This document shows, piece after piece, positions 44,281 to 56,399 of a stretch of DNA of 64,000 nt. Where the stretch lies: the NCBI RefSeq assembly GCF_002127325.2, contig NC_035448.2, forward strand, positions 86,880,587 to 86,944,586, read 5' to 3'. A program made the position numbers and the translations under genes. The notes below the pieces were generated by a model. That model was not told the origin of the DNA. It did not search any database and was given only the letters and a program-made list of their open reading frames with translations. Origin of the DNA: Helianthus annuus (lineage: Eukaryota > Streptophyta > Magnoliopsida > Asterales > Asteraceae). The first letter of the stretch is position 1, and each line of letters begins with the position of its first letter.

Positions 44281-46574
44281 TGTGACAACTCGAACTTTAG
44301 ACTCACTTTGTGTAACGATACGTGGTTATGAGAACGTTGTTTATTGAATAATTATGTGATTTTGTTATTACGTGTGTTGTGCATATAATATGTGGATGTA
44401 TGTAAACGAGCCAAACCGCACAAGGCTACATAACTTGAACCGCACAACACCACTCGCACAAGCCCTTTGGGGCCACTCCTTGTTCTCGGGTCCATTAGAC
44501 AACCGTGTGGGCTCGGCCCACTCCCCACTCGCAACCCACAAAACTGAGTTTAGGGGTTTTGTTTTACCACTTTTGCAAATCACAAACACACACACAAACC
44601 TAGAAGTTTTGCTCTCTCTCTCTCTCGTTTACTTGGAACCCAACGGCGAACAACACTTCTCGGCTCACCCTCTCTTTGATTCCAACCGGTTAGTGTACAT
44701 TGTTATTTGATTGTATGTGATGATATTATGATCTATGCGTTTACATGATGATTTTATATGATTCTTGAACATTACATGATGTAATTCGGATGATGCTAGT
44801 ATGGTTGATTGTGATAGAACCGGTTTACATGTGTGCTTTGTTATAAATCAAATGTTAATATGTGTTTCGGATTGTTAACATGTTCATACGGATCGGATGA
44901 AACTCGATGAAATCTGTTGTTATGCTATAGGATTCGGATGTTAACTTGTGGATATGCTAAGTTTTGGGCTAGGTAATTAGTCACGGTTACATGCTCATAG
45001 AAATAGATTGTTGTTCATATGAATGCAGTTCACGTTGATTCGATGTTCTTGAATGGTTATGAATATGCATGAAATCTAAATCAACTGTTGATGAATTTCT
45101 GTGATTGATCTGATTTCGAAACTGCCGTAGATGTTTGCTAGAATCACGGGATAGTCAATGCAGGAATTATGGAAACCAGTTACACACGCGGTTGCGACTC
45201 GGCATCACTCGTTGCGAGTCGGAACCCCACTCGAGACCACTAACAGCACCAGCCGGAACCACGGTTGCGAGTCCCGTTGCGACTCGTAACCAGACCATGA
45301 TGAACCGAGATCTCCATTTGCGACTCGCAACCAGCCGTTGCGACTCGTAATCTCCGGTTGCGACTCGAGATCTCCGTTGCGACTCGAGACCATCGTTTAC
45401 ACGCACACACTGTTGGGCCTTCACTGTCACGGGCCCAACGATTTGAATGGTGGACTGATTATTAATGGACTTGTATGTGATTGCTATTTGGGCCGATTGA
45501 GAATCTGGACTGTTTTGGTATTGGGCTGCTTATGACATTGGGCCGGGTATGATTGGACTTAGACAATTGGATCCTCACATGCTATGCCTTATCTGCTTAT
45601 GTGCGTACATGTTTGCCATGACTATACGTGATTACTGTATACGTGCTATATACGAACCTGACTCGAATAATAACCATGGTAGGACGTGAGTGACCATTTA
45701 CTTGCTACTTGTACTCTCTGTGTATCTGCCGAGCAAACCAAGGTGAGTTCACACAGCCAAGGCATGGGATTCCCGGGTTGGGAATTGGGTTGGATATGAT
45801 GGATATGGAATGATTACTCGTACTTACGCATATACCAGACTATAGACCATCGTCCTCAGGTTAGTCAGGACACGTTACGTAAAGCCTACGTAACCCAGTA
45901 TACTTGCCTTATGTCTCCCGGGTCGGGAGGACACGTTACGTAAAGCCTACGTAACCCAATACCATCTACTGGCTTCCAGGTCGGAAGGCCACGCTGCGTA
46001 AAGCCTACGTAGCCCCCACGCGTACCACTGTCCTCGGGGAAGGGCACGTCACGTAAAGCCTACGTGACCCTGTACGTTTTCCTGTTCTCGGTAAAGAAGA
46101 ACACATGGTCGGAAGTTAGTCTAGTAAGTACCGTTAATGAGAAGCCCTCATTAACCAGGATGAACATGGGAAGCCCCCACCTTTATTACACACTAGTATG
46201 GGAAGCCCCCACTAGCTATACTTATGCATTACACTATGAACTTACTTTCTGTGAACTCGCTCAACTAGTTTGTTGATTATTTGCTGCATGCCTTGCAGGA
46301 CCTTAGGTACATTACGGAGCTTGCACAGGGAGGAGCAGGTCGTTGTGGGATTTGGATTCATGAACGTTATTCGAACTTATAATTACTTTGAGATTACATA
46401 CTATGCTTCCGCTATTTAAACGATGTTTGGTTTTGGAACATCAATCATGTCATGATGATTTACATTGATTACTTTTATTATTAAATGCTATGTTTGATAT
46501 GATTGGTGGCTTGATCCTGGTCAGTCACGCTCCCAAGCGGTGGTATTCCGCGGGTGGATTTTGGGGGTGTGACA
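44281..46574 (+). repeat. Element E 3' LTR
   Basis: 2294 bp, near-identical to 36869-39163. Differences seen: one C fewer near 44597, G to A near 45666, A to T near 46559. It is followed by CCACC, which does not match CGAAG before the 5' LTR. Confidence 0.95.
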
Positions 46575-47641
46575 CCACCCCCATACAAACTCGGACTCCC
46601 TTGTCCATTCAACAAAGTCGGACCAAGGGCTTCCCCCCCCTAAACTCGGACAGGGGAGGCTCCCCTCAAAACTCGGACATGGTTCCTTTATAAAACTCGG
46701 ACAGCCCTATGTATAATCAAAAAGTCGGACACCCCCATGCCCTTAAAAAAGTCGGACTTCTTGTGCTGTACATAAAAGTCGGACCTTTGGGTCCTTGTAA
46801 AAGTCGGACTCCTTTGTTTTGTTATCAAAAGTTCGGACAAAGTTAATCATCACTTAAAATTCGGACTCTCATGTGTTTTGCAAAGTTCAGCCTTTGTGAC
46901 TTCACAAAAGCCCTGACATAATCTATTGACATAATCTACGGACTAACAACAAGCGTATTAACCAAGTTCAATATAACAGTTACTTTTTGGTTTTCACACA
47001 ATCAGGAAACCCTAATTCTTTCATGTGCATTGCAGTAATCCAATAATCAATCAATCATTCTACATATAATGTATCTTGCCATCAGGCAAACGATTACCAC
47101 TAATCAACATCATTTCACATTAATCAGAATTCAATCAGTAAGTACAGAACTAGTATGTGAAGGACTAGGGTTTACATGAATCACAAAATCAAGAATTGAT
47201 AGTAACAAATAATCATCAAACAATTACCTTAGATTGATTCTAGATAAAGTGTGGAACCAAGAGTGATGAAGAGCTTTGCCAATGTTGAAGATGATGATTG
47301 CCAGAGAGGATTAGAGAATGTGACGTGTTTTGATTCTTGGGTAATGATTAGTGAAAGGGATTAGGGTTAAGAATGATTAGAATTTCACTAATTACTCTAC
47401 TCATCCCTAAGTATCATCTTTTACATAAAACACCCATCACAACATAATTTACAGTTTCACCACCAAATTCATGTAGTTGTCAAATCTTTCATAAAATAAA
47501 CACATAACCTTGCAATACTCACAATACACTTTATTGAACCAAAACAAACAGTTACAATGCAAACAAATTGTGCAGGTAAGTACTAAACAGACAGTGAACG
47601 TAATAAATGCGAAGAATAAATATGGAAACTCGATTGTCACA
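46575..47641 (-). repeat. LTR fragment, minus strand, start portion
   Basis: It begins inside an AAANTCGGAC word field (46590-46870) and runs to the LTR start TTGTCACA at 47641. The last 240 bp match the LTR starts of A and D in reverse. What follows at 47642 is not a purine tract, so this is the outer edge of a 5' or solo LTR. It may pair with 36304-36868. Confidence 0.78.
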
Positions 47642-48195
47642 GAGCGAGTCAAGCTTCATTCTGTCAAATGCTATCTGATCTTCAAACTTGTGTTCTTCAA
47701 GCTCAGCAATTTTGTGTTCACAAAATTTGATATCCTCAACCGCCATAATCATATCAAAAATTAATGCCTACCAACCCGGCAACCTCTTCAACCGAACCAA
47801 AAGCAGCCTATCCATTTGAGAATTGTGGCAGAGGTGCTTGCCCCTGCTTTCGAAGAGAACGGATGAGTACCCGATGTCTAAATGCACTCATTTCATTGTA
47901 TACTTCTTCGACCTCCTCTTCATCCGAGTCCTTATCGTCGCTTTTTTCCTCCTTTTCTATCGACCCACAATACTACCGCCCTAACCACCATCATTCCTTA
48001 AGAGCTCAATTTAATGGATATTTTATCGGGGTGTCATAGTTGTTTGTTTTTGTTGGTCATACATATATGGGCATGTCCTATATATGAACTAGTGTGGAAC
48101 ACATCCTCACTACTTGTACTTATTTGCGGTTGCATTTTTAATAGATTCACCGGGGTAACCTTTACCAAAAAAAAAAATGAATTACCACTTCAACT
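47642..48195. other. Unassigned tract with degenerate coding traces
   Basis: No LTR or pol match that I can see. On the minus strand 47811-47972 is open for 54 codons and very acidic (EEEVEEVYNEM within it), then a stop. 47752-47642 is open and helical in character (MAVEDIKFCEHKIAELEE). This could be a decayed gag of another element or a host gene scrap; I cannot name it. 48000-48195 shows nothing. Confidence 0.35.
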
Positions 48196-49127
48196 GAGCT
48201 TTAAGCTCGAAAGGAGATGGTTTGCTCTACTTCAAGGATCGTTTGTGATTTCCGAAACAAGACGATCTTCGCACCTTGGTAATGGACGAATCTCTAATAT
48301 CTCGATATTCTATCCATCCTGGTGTTGATAAAATGTACAAGGATCTTCGTACTAAGTCTCTGGGGCCTGGTATGAAGAAGGATTTGCCTTGTATGTATCA
48401 AAAATGCCTGACTTGTCTCAAGGTCAAGGCTGAACATCAACAACCTTCTGGTTTGCTTGTACAACCAGAGATACCAGTTTCGAAGTGGGAGAACATTGCG
48501 ATGGATCTCATCACTAAGTTACCGCGTACATCTAAAGGTCATGATGCTATTTGCGGTGTTATCGATCGATTAACGGGAATCAGCTCATTTTATTCCAGTT
48601 CGCGAGGATCTATCTGCTGATAAATTTGCAAAGATTTTATGTTGATGAGATTGTATCACGACATGGTGTTCCTTTGGATATCATTTCTGATCGTGATGCT
48701 CGATTATCATCTCATTCCTGGAAGACCATTGCAATCTGCTTTGGAGCCCAACTGAATCTAAGCACTGCTTATCATCCCCAAACAGATGGTCAATCTGAAG
48801 CGAGCAATTCAAACTTTGGAGGATATGAATTAGAGCAACCTCCAGAGCTTAGGATATTCACCGACTTTTCACGTGTCCAATTTGCGAAAGTGTTTAGCTG
48901 ACGCTGATCTTCACATTCCTCTCGAAGAGATCCAAATCGATGAAACGATGCACTTTGTCGAGAAACCTGTGGAGATAGTGGACCGGACATTCAAACAGTT
49001 GAAGACACAAACGGATCGATTGGTAAAAGTTCGCTGGGAATCCAAAAGTGGCCCAGAGTTTACTTGGGAACGTGAGGACCAGATGAAGGCGAAATATCCG
49101 CATTTGTTTTCACAAGCTTCCTCTAGT
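48196..49127 (+). pseudogene. pol: Relic G integrase and chromodomain
   Basis: A heavily decayed Ty3/gypsy pol end. Visible in order: the integrase finger region (SRYSIHPG, then CLTCLKVKAEH), the first core motif with MDLITKLP, the second with IISDRDAR, and TDGQSEA where the third motif sits. A large deletion then joins directly to SNLRKCLADADL and the chromodomain ([10 protein letters not shown] to WEREDQMKAKYP). There is a stop near 48251 and several frameshifts (around 48575-48640 and 48790-48875). Gag, protease, RT, RNase H and the 5' LTR are absent. Confidence 0.85.
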
Positions 49128-49130
49128 TAA

Positions 49131-49165
49131 AATTTCGGGACGAAATTTCCTGAAGTAGGGGAGAC
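49131..49165 (+). promoter_or_regulatory. Relic G palindrome and purine tract
   Basis: AATTTCGGGACGAAATT (49131-49147), then GAAGTAGGGGAGAC and the LTR start at 49166. It is a single copy, very close to the arrangement in B. Confidence 0.85.
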
Positions 49166-52100
49166 TGTGACAACTGTGTTCTATAGTCGTGGTTCAATAT
49201 AAAACAATGCTGGTTATCAATAAAACAATGTGCTTTGGTGTTATTATATGTGTTTTTGTGTTATTATGTGTGTATTTGTGTTTGGTGATTTTGCAATTTA
49301 ATTAAATTTTCAATTCAAGCTCTAAATCGCTTTCTGGAAGGTTATACGCGCACGATGCGTAAATATAACCAGTTTAATGCAACAAACACTCCGGAATAGT
49401 GAAATAGGCTTAACATACCTTAAATAACCTCTACATAACTTAGAAATAAGTTTTGGATGGTTTTTGGTGTGTTGAAATCAAGTTTGTTCGATCGCGCAGG
49501 GACTATTTGTGTCAAACTGCGAAACTATACCGATTTGTATAGTAACGAACATTCCAGAACTTTATCATAAGTTAAACATACCCTAAATATCATTTACATA
49601 GCTTAGAAATAGGCTTTGAGGGGTTCGGTATGCTAAAATAAACTTTATTTGATCAATAGGACTAAAAGCGTCAAAAAGTGCACAAGTTTGCATTTTCTCG
49701 CGCATATCTTACGTTTCTTAATATATCCGGACATCCAAAACTCATGTAATCATTATAAATATTATGTTTTAGTGTTTGGCAAGATAAAAATCCATTCGTC
49801 GCTTGATTTGGATCGTTTTTGCGTTCGTTACGACTTCCGTCGTAATTAACGCGAACAACGCAACCGTACGACCAAACGAACCGACATTCGAGATATTTTT
49901 GAGCATGTTTTGAGTTCCCTATACTTTAACTTCATTTTAGAGCCTTGAAATGAGGTTAACGGGGTTTAAACGTGTAAAAAATGGGCCGAAATGCATGTTT
50001 CTGAAGTTCAGGGACCAAAGTTGACAAACTGTGAAACTACCCTCAGGCGGGCGCGTAAGCATTGTTACGCGAGGCGAGAGATCTGCCCAGACCAGCAAAA
50101 CAGGCTGTTTAAACCAGCAGCTGGGTTTCTATGGCTTGCAAACGGTTTTTGATCAATCTATGGGCCAAATTTGATGGTTTTTAAGAGCCATGGTATCCAA
50201 ATACCATGTGCCCACTGTACGGCTTGGATCGAGGCTCAATCTTCGAGAAACGACCCTAACGGCTCTTGAGAATCTATAAATACCCACCTTCACTTCCTTC
50301 CCAAAGCACACTTGATCTGATTTTGGCCCTCTAAGTTGAGAGTGAACACTTATACCTAAGGGTGGCGGCAACTAGGGCAGCCCACACCTTCTTGATTCTT
50401 CCAATGTGCCCCTTGTAGGAACTAGATACATTCTCTCACTCTCTCTCTCTCATTACTCACGGCCGGACACCCATAATCTCACAATAATCAAGCAAAACCT
50501 TCAAAATTCATTCTCTCACTCTCTCTCTCTCATACTCACGACCGTACAACCCCTCATACATACACATTCAAAATTTTCAAATCATTCCATGAAGATTCAA
50601 GGGCTTTTCAAGGTGATTTCAAGCTAATATGGATGTTTTAGAAGTGATTGCAAGAAGATTCAAGCAAGAACAAGCCTCATATCACCATCTTTTCTCAAAA
50701 ACCTACTTAGAAATCCTAAAGGTATAAACTAATTTCTAAACCACATTCTTGGTTTTTTTTTAGTGATGATGGAGATGTTAGATGGTTTCTCTTGAACTTG
50801 GAATAACTCAGAAACTTGTAACAAACAAAGAATTAAGATATCAAACAAAATGGAAATGGGTGTGTATGTATATGTATGTATGGCCGAAAGTTTATGAGTG
50901 TATGTATTTAGTTGTGTTTTTGATTTTGTTGAATGAATCTTGAATGATTTGATTCTTGAAAGATGGGTTACATGCATTTTAAAAAGATGTCATAAAAGAA
51001 GGTTCTAAAAGGGTCTTGAATTTGAGATGAATGTGATGTAAAGTGAACTTTTGGAAGTTCAGATATGTGTATATATGTGCCATATATATGTATATGTATG
51101 CATGTATGCAAGTTTTTGTCACATGTACTTAAATGAAAGAATGTATGCATTATGTGAAAATGATTATATAATAATGGAGTGGATATGTTTTGATTTACTT
51201 TGAACATGAAATAAATATGTTCTTTTGATGCATTTAAGATCATGTTGAATGATGATTTTATGATATGGGTGTACTAGATGCATATACTTAGACATGCATG
51301 ATGATATGTGATCATAAAAAGGTGATTTGAGTATGATTTAGTAAAAATCAGTTTTAATCAGATTATAAACATTAAAATAAAGTTATTTTAAAGTGTTTAG
51401 TGATATATAATTTCATAAGGTTTGCTAGCTTTGCATGTTGTACTTGGTGCATTAAAAGTTGTAAAATACGTGAAATCGCATGATTTATGTGACTTACACA
51501 AAAACTGCACTAATCTGATTTTAACCACTATTTTAATCAGTAAAATATGTATTTTGTGTTAAAATATCAAATCATTCCGAGTTGGGATGATTATAGTAAC
51601 GTTTAACGCATAATTATGCGTTAAAACGGTCAAAAAATCGGCTTTTCGAGTGATTTTTATAAAACTGATTTAGATCAGTAAGTAAAACTGATAGTTTTAG
51701 TTTAAAAATAAGTATTTGAACTAATTTTAAGTTACTTGGTGTTTGGTTAGTCATACGTGACTTCCTACGCCCGAAAACATTACGAATCGCTAAAATACGC
51801 ATTTTTCAATGAACACTAGTATGGGTAAATTTTGGATGAACCTTATGTGTTAAGTGTGTTATGTGATTTAAACATGTGAATGTTAAATATGTTAAGTTTT
51901 AACATGATAATGAAAATTTGGATTATGCATGTATACTTGTGCGTTTTGTGCGGTAGAAACGGTAAAATCGCGTTAAATGTTTAAACCTTGTTTGTCGAGC
52001 ATGAAATTTGATACATATGAGAATTTTATGTATATTTGCTTTAAAAATGATAAAATAGATAAGTTAACAAAATTTCACGTGTTTCGATGATAATTTATGT

Positions 52101-52814
52101 GAACGTTTATGTATATATATTATGACGCGCAAATCGTAGATATATGCGTATAAACGGGTGTGTTAACGGATTTACACGATAACGGTCACCAATAAAATCG
52201 TTCAAGTCGCAAAAAATACTAAAAAATATATATGGACTCATATATTATATATTAACGTGCCAACATAATAAAAAAATGATAACTTTTCGAGAAATCTCAA
52301 AGTTTATGTGAACAATTCTAAGAAACGGAGAAACTTAGGATTTTTCTGTTATGTATATGATTTAAAAATCGTTCCTATATATATATATATTATATATAAT
52401 AGGACGTGTAGAAATGAATCTCTGGGATTGCGCTATTTAAAACACGCACCCAAAGGTGAGTGTCACAAACCCCTCTTTACTGCTGTGTATATATTTTGGG
52501 GGGTAGAACACGCCAATAAAAGGGTTTAATAAATGTTTTGGATTAAAACATACCTTATAATATAAAATATATATATTTTCGTTGAAAATATATGGAGTTT
52601 GATAAATCATAAGTTTCGAGATAAAAGTTTTTGATGAATGAATGTTTGGAGGAGAAATTGGGATGGTACCGTGTTTCCTATGCGAAACAGACCGTAAAGT
52701 TGGAACGAATGCTGCCTGGTCTCAAGGGAGGGATTTCAGGGGATTCGTACCACTTCGTATATTAAATTGTCATATTAGTAGAATTATATATATATATATA
52801 TATAATATATATAT

Positions 52815-52850
<36 letters not shown>

Positions 52851-53666
52851 ATAATTATATATAATATATATATATATATATTGTACATGAGGCAGACATC
52901 ATATTTGGTCAAAAGTTGACCCTGCACCCATGATGTCGTTTAATTTATTAAGTAAATGTATGCGAGGAATTGTTGGTAGATCTATCGGGTTGACTACCCC
53001 GTCGTGATCGGTCACCCCGTGTCAAGTCAAACGACGAATTTAGATTATGGTTATTGTCTAGCATTGATTATCCCTGCATGGTAAATATATAGTCGTATTG
53101 TCTAGCTAACATACGAGTCTGAAAATTTAAGCTATGCATTTAATATACAAAACTTGGGTAAGAGCTTTAATGTCAGGTTTTTGAACTGCGACGGATGACC
53201 CATGGATTTTATTAAGGAAGTAAAACGGACTTTATAAAAATTATATGGATGTTTTTAAAATAAACACATAATCAGAAAGTTTTCCTTTGGAATGAATTGT
53301 TTGAATGTGAATATGTGAACTCACCTTCCTTTGTTGTTTGACACTTGATTTTAACGTGTCCTATAGGTACTTGAGTTCGGCTTCGGGAATCATGGCGTAT
53401 CTTGTGTTTGATGATGCATGTTGTGTTACTTAAAATGTTGGACTACTTTTTAAACTTTTTGGGACGTATGTAATAAGATCCGCGAGGATCAAAGACAACT
53501 TAACTATGTGGTTGTGTCGTGTCTTAAACGTAATGTTTAATAACTTATGTGTAAAATAAATCAAAATGTCCAACAATTGAATGCATCGATCAACAAGATA
53601 TAAATGGGCACCAACTTCGTCACCACTACGTTTAATATTCCGCTGCGACGTTTTTGGGGTGTGACA
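49166..53666 (+). repeat. Relic G 3' LTR (4.5 kb)
   Basis: It runs from TGTGACAACTGTG to GGGGTGTGACA. It has a TATA box at 50275-50282, a tandem duplication of about 86 bp around CTCTCTCTC (50430-50600), a possible leader intron 50722-53366 (AAG then GTATAA; TCCTATAG), and long AT dinucleotide tracts (52785-52882). No gene is seen over 4.5 kb; small open frames are AT-rich noise. Confidence 0.8.
50275..50282 (+). promoter_or_regulatory. TATA box of G LTR promoter
   Basis: TATAAATA followed by CCCACCTTC and a CT-rich leader, the same layout as in the C LTR. Transcription would start near 50310 (inference). Confidence 0.7.
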
Positions 53667-53689
53667 CCAGGCAACAATCACTGTGTAAA

Positions 53690-54058
53690 TGTCACATTCC
53701 CAAAATACCACATGCGGAAACCCCCACGAGGCGTGTGACGTACAGGATCTTTAGCCACCAATCACATTGAACTCATAAGTATAATTAAATAAACTTTCAT
53801 TTATTAATAGGAAGTATTTCAAAACGTTACATATAACAACGAGTTCCAATGATATGTACCTAAAAGCCTGCAAGGCATGTAACAACGAATCAACAACAAA
53901 GTTGAGCGAGTTCACAGTTGGGTGTTCGTTTTAAGTTGTTTCCGAAATCATAGTTTGTCTTTAGCTGGCTTACTTGCCGTGGGGGTTACCCCATAGTTGA
54001 AAATATGATTACCAGTTTAACCCTGTTTCCCAAACATATCCATAACCAGTGGGGGCTT
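53690..54058 (-). repeat. F2 LTR remnant, left part
   Basis: It starts TGTCACATTCCC (LTR end, minus strand) and matches F1 from 15996. It is interrupted at a GGCTT by element H. The 23 bp 53667-53689 between G and F2 are unassigned. Confidence 0.8.
54054..54058 (+). other. Target site duplication of H, left copy
   Basis: GGCTT here and at 63439-63443 flank H exactly. In the empty site GGCTT forms the apex of TGGG(G)..CCCC(A). Confidence 0.93.
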
Positions 54059-56252
54059 TGTCACACCCCAAAATCCACCTGCGGAGTATCACCGCTTGGG
54101 AGCGTGACCGACCAGGATCAAGCCACCAATCATATTCATGAAATTAATGTCATGTATAATAAATGTAAACTAACCATTCAATACGATTGATGTTTCAACA
54201 AAACATAATTTAAGTTGCGGAAGCATAGTACATAATCCAACAATAGTTAATAGTTTTAACATCATAATAGTTCAACGTAGAAACCACGATCCTTGTCCAC
54301 AACGACCCGCTTCTCCAGTGCAAGCTCCAAGTACCTAACGATCTGCAAGGCATGTAACAGAATGATCAACAAACTAGTTGAGCGAGTTCACAGAAAGTAA
54401 ATGCGTAATAGTAAATTTGTTCGTAACAGGTGGCTCTACTGGGCCGTTTGTATATTTTACTGGTGGTGGTGTTCCACGTTACTGGTGGTGGTGTTCCACG
54501 TTACTGGTGGTGGTGTTCCACGTTACTGGTGGTGGTGTTCCACGTTACTGGTGGTGGTGTTCCACGTTACTGGTGGTGGTGTTCCACGTTGTAACCACTA
54601 GACTACTCGTAACTATAGGTATCCTTCACAACCGAGGATAGTAAAGTGGTAGTCTAGTCATAGTGTCAATAGAGTATCTAATCAACCTTTCAATCCCATT
54701 CCCAACACCCCGGGAATCCCATGCCTTGGTAAGAGTGTGAACTCACCTTGGGTTGCTCGGCAGATACACAAATAAAAGACTCTTGACTAACAGGTTAACC
54801 ACGTCCTAACAGATTACCACACAAGTCAGGTTCGGTTCAAACATTGCACGTATGTATCATACAGGTGAACACGTTGTTAGCACGTAATTATCATGGCAAC
54901 CACGTATGTAATATCTTAGCAACCCGAAATCAGTCAAACAATATGGTTAACATGTGTGAAGTAGAACAAGCCCAATAACATGCATAAGAGATCCAACATC
55001 AATTGATCCAAACATATAACAATTCAAGCATAGTGGTCTCGGCCCAAATAAAATAAAACACGATAGTGGACTTGTGCGATCCAATAATGTGAACGGCCCA
55101 CATAGATGACTTGTGCGGTCCGACAGGTCTTGCCCGATCGAGTCAGGTTGTGCGATTTGCCTTTGGGCCTTGAGGCCCAAATCAGTTAACAGATCACAGC
55201 CAGCTTGTGCGACCCGACTGATCTTGTACGCTCAGGTTGGGTTGTACGAAGCATTATGGGCTGTCCGGCCCAATAGTTCAAACCCGGGTGACCCAAATAC
55301 GTTTTGTGCGATTAGGAGCCCTTGTGCGACCGGGTTTCCTTGTGTGATCAGGCCGGCTTTGTGCGATGGACCTCTTGATCGTACAAGAGACCTTGTGTGA
55401 CCCATTAACTAATTGCCAAGAATTATGCATAACAGTTACAATCTAAATCAATCCCTTTTTGATTAATTCAATAGTTTCCAACTTTAGTAATTATCAATCA
55501 ACAGTTTCCAATCGTTTACTTAGCATAGAACCGATCAAACAATGGCAATTACCCTTTAATCCATATGAACAATAACACGTTCCTAACTCATTCATACCGT
55601 CAATCTAAATCATTAAACAATACTACGATCATTGTTATATCAGCCATAAACACATCACAACTAACATGCATCCGGTTTAAACAAAATCATGAAAGCATCA
55701 TATACGATTATCTATGTTGATCCACGCACACAAACATGTAAACCGATTCATCAAGAACACCATATCCCATCATTTACATCACAATTCAATATACATCACG
55801 TCCCTAAATCGACATATGATACAGTAGATCGAACATTATTCAACACATAATCAACAATCAAAACACTAACCAGTTAGGATGAGTAAACGAGGGTTGATCC
55901 AACTTGTGATCTTGGTGCCGTCGGATTCCAAGGTAACGAGAGAGAGAGAGTTTGTGTGTGTGCCAAGATTGAAAACTAAAAACCCTAGTTGTGTATGTGA
56001 GCATGTACGTAGAGGAGATGTGGGCCGAACCCCACATGGGCCGCCCTATTGGTCCGCGTACAAGAATGAGGCCCAAACGGCCTTGTGCGAGTGGTGTGAG
56101 CTTGTACGGTTCGATCATTAAATACATACATACATTCAATATAACGCAACACATTGCACATTTTCACAAAGTTCATGCAACATTTATTAATTCAAAATAT
56201 CGTATAGACACGTAACGTTACACAAAACGAGTCTAAAGTTCGAGTTGTCACA
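54059..56252 (-). repeat. Element H 3' LTR
   Basis: 2194 bp, partner of 61260-63438. It has six 22-bp units (54457-54588), a TTGTGCGA word field (55070-55400) and a possible leader intron (55870 back to 54343). It differs from the 5' LTR almost only by small indels. Its start resembles that of E. No gene is seen. Confidence 0.93.
54457..54588. repeat. 22-bp tandem repeat in H 3' LTR (6 units)
   Basis: Six copies of a 22-bp unit containing GTGGTGTTCCAC, itself a small hairpin (GTGG/CCAC). The 5' LTR has five copies (61663-61772). Val/Trp-rich open frames through it are by-products. Confidence 0.9.
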
Positions 56253-56399
56253 TTATCCCCAACCAATTGGAAATTTCGTCCCGAAATTTGGTATGCACTC
56301 ACTGAGGAAGCTAGGTAAACTGTACTGTTCACTGGTTTTCCTGGGTGTCACATCCTCCCCCCGTTGATCTGGAATTTCGTCCCGAAATTCCGAAGTAGT
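56253..56399 (-). promoter_or_regulatory. Element H 3' end: doubled palindrome and purine tract
   Basis: Palindromes at 56272-56288 (outer) and 56373-56389 (inner). The outer one is followed on the minus strand by GTTGGGGATAA and the LTR start. The inner one is followed by a G-rich tract and TGTGACACCC. Confidence 0.8.

Noticed and set aside
47764..48039. A 91-codon plus-strand frame starting MPTNPATSS
   Set aside because: Ser-rich antisense of the acidic minus-strand stretch, with no start context or domain support.
52785..52882. AT-rich tract as a terminator or origin
   Set aside because: It is a simple AT dinucleotide run in an LTR; nothing else supports a function.
54378..54641. Val/Trp-rich repeat proteins in the H LTRs
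   Set aside because: They are translations of the 22-bp tandem repeat inside an LTR.
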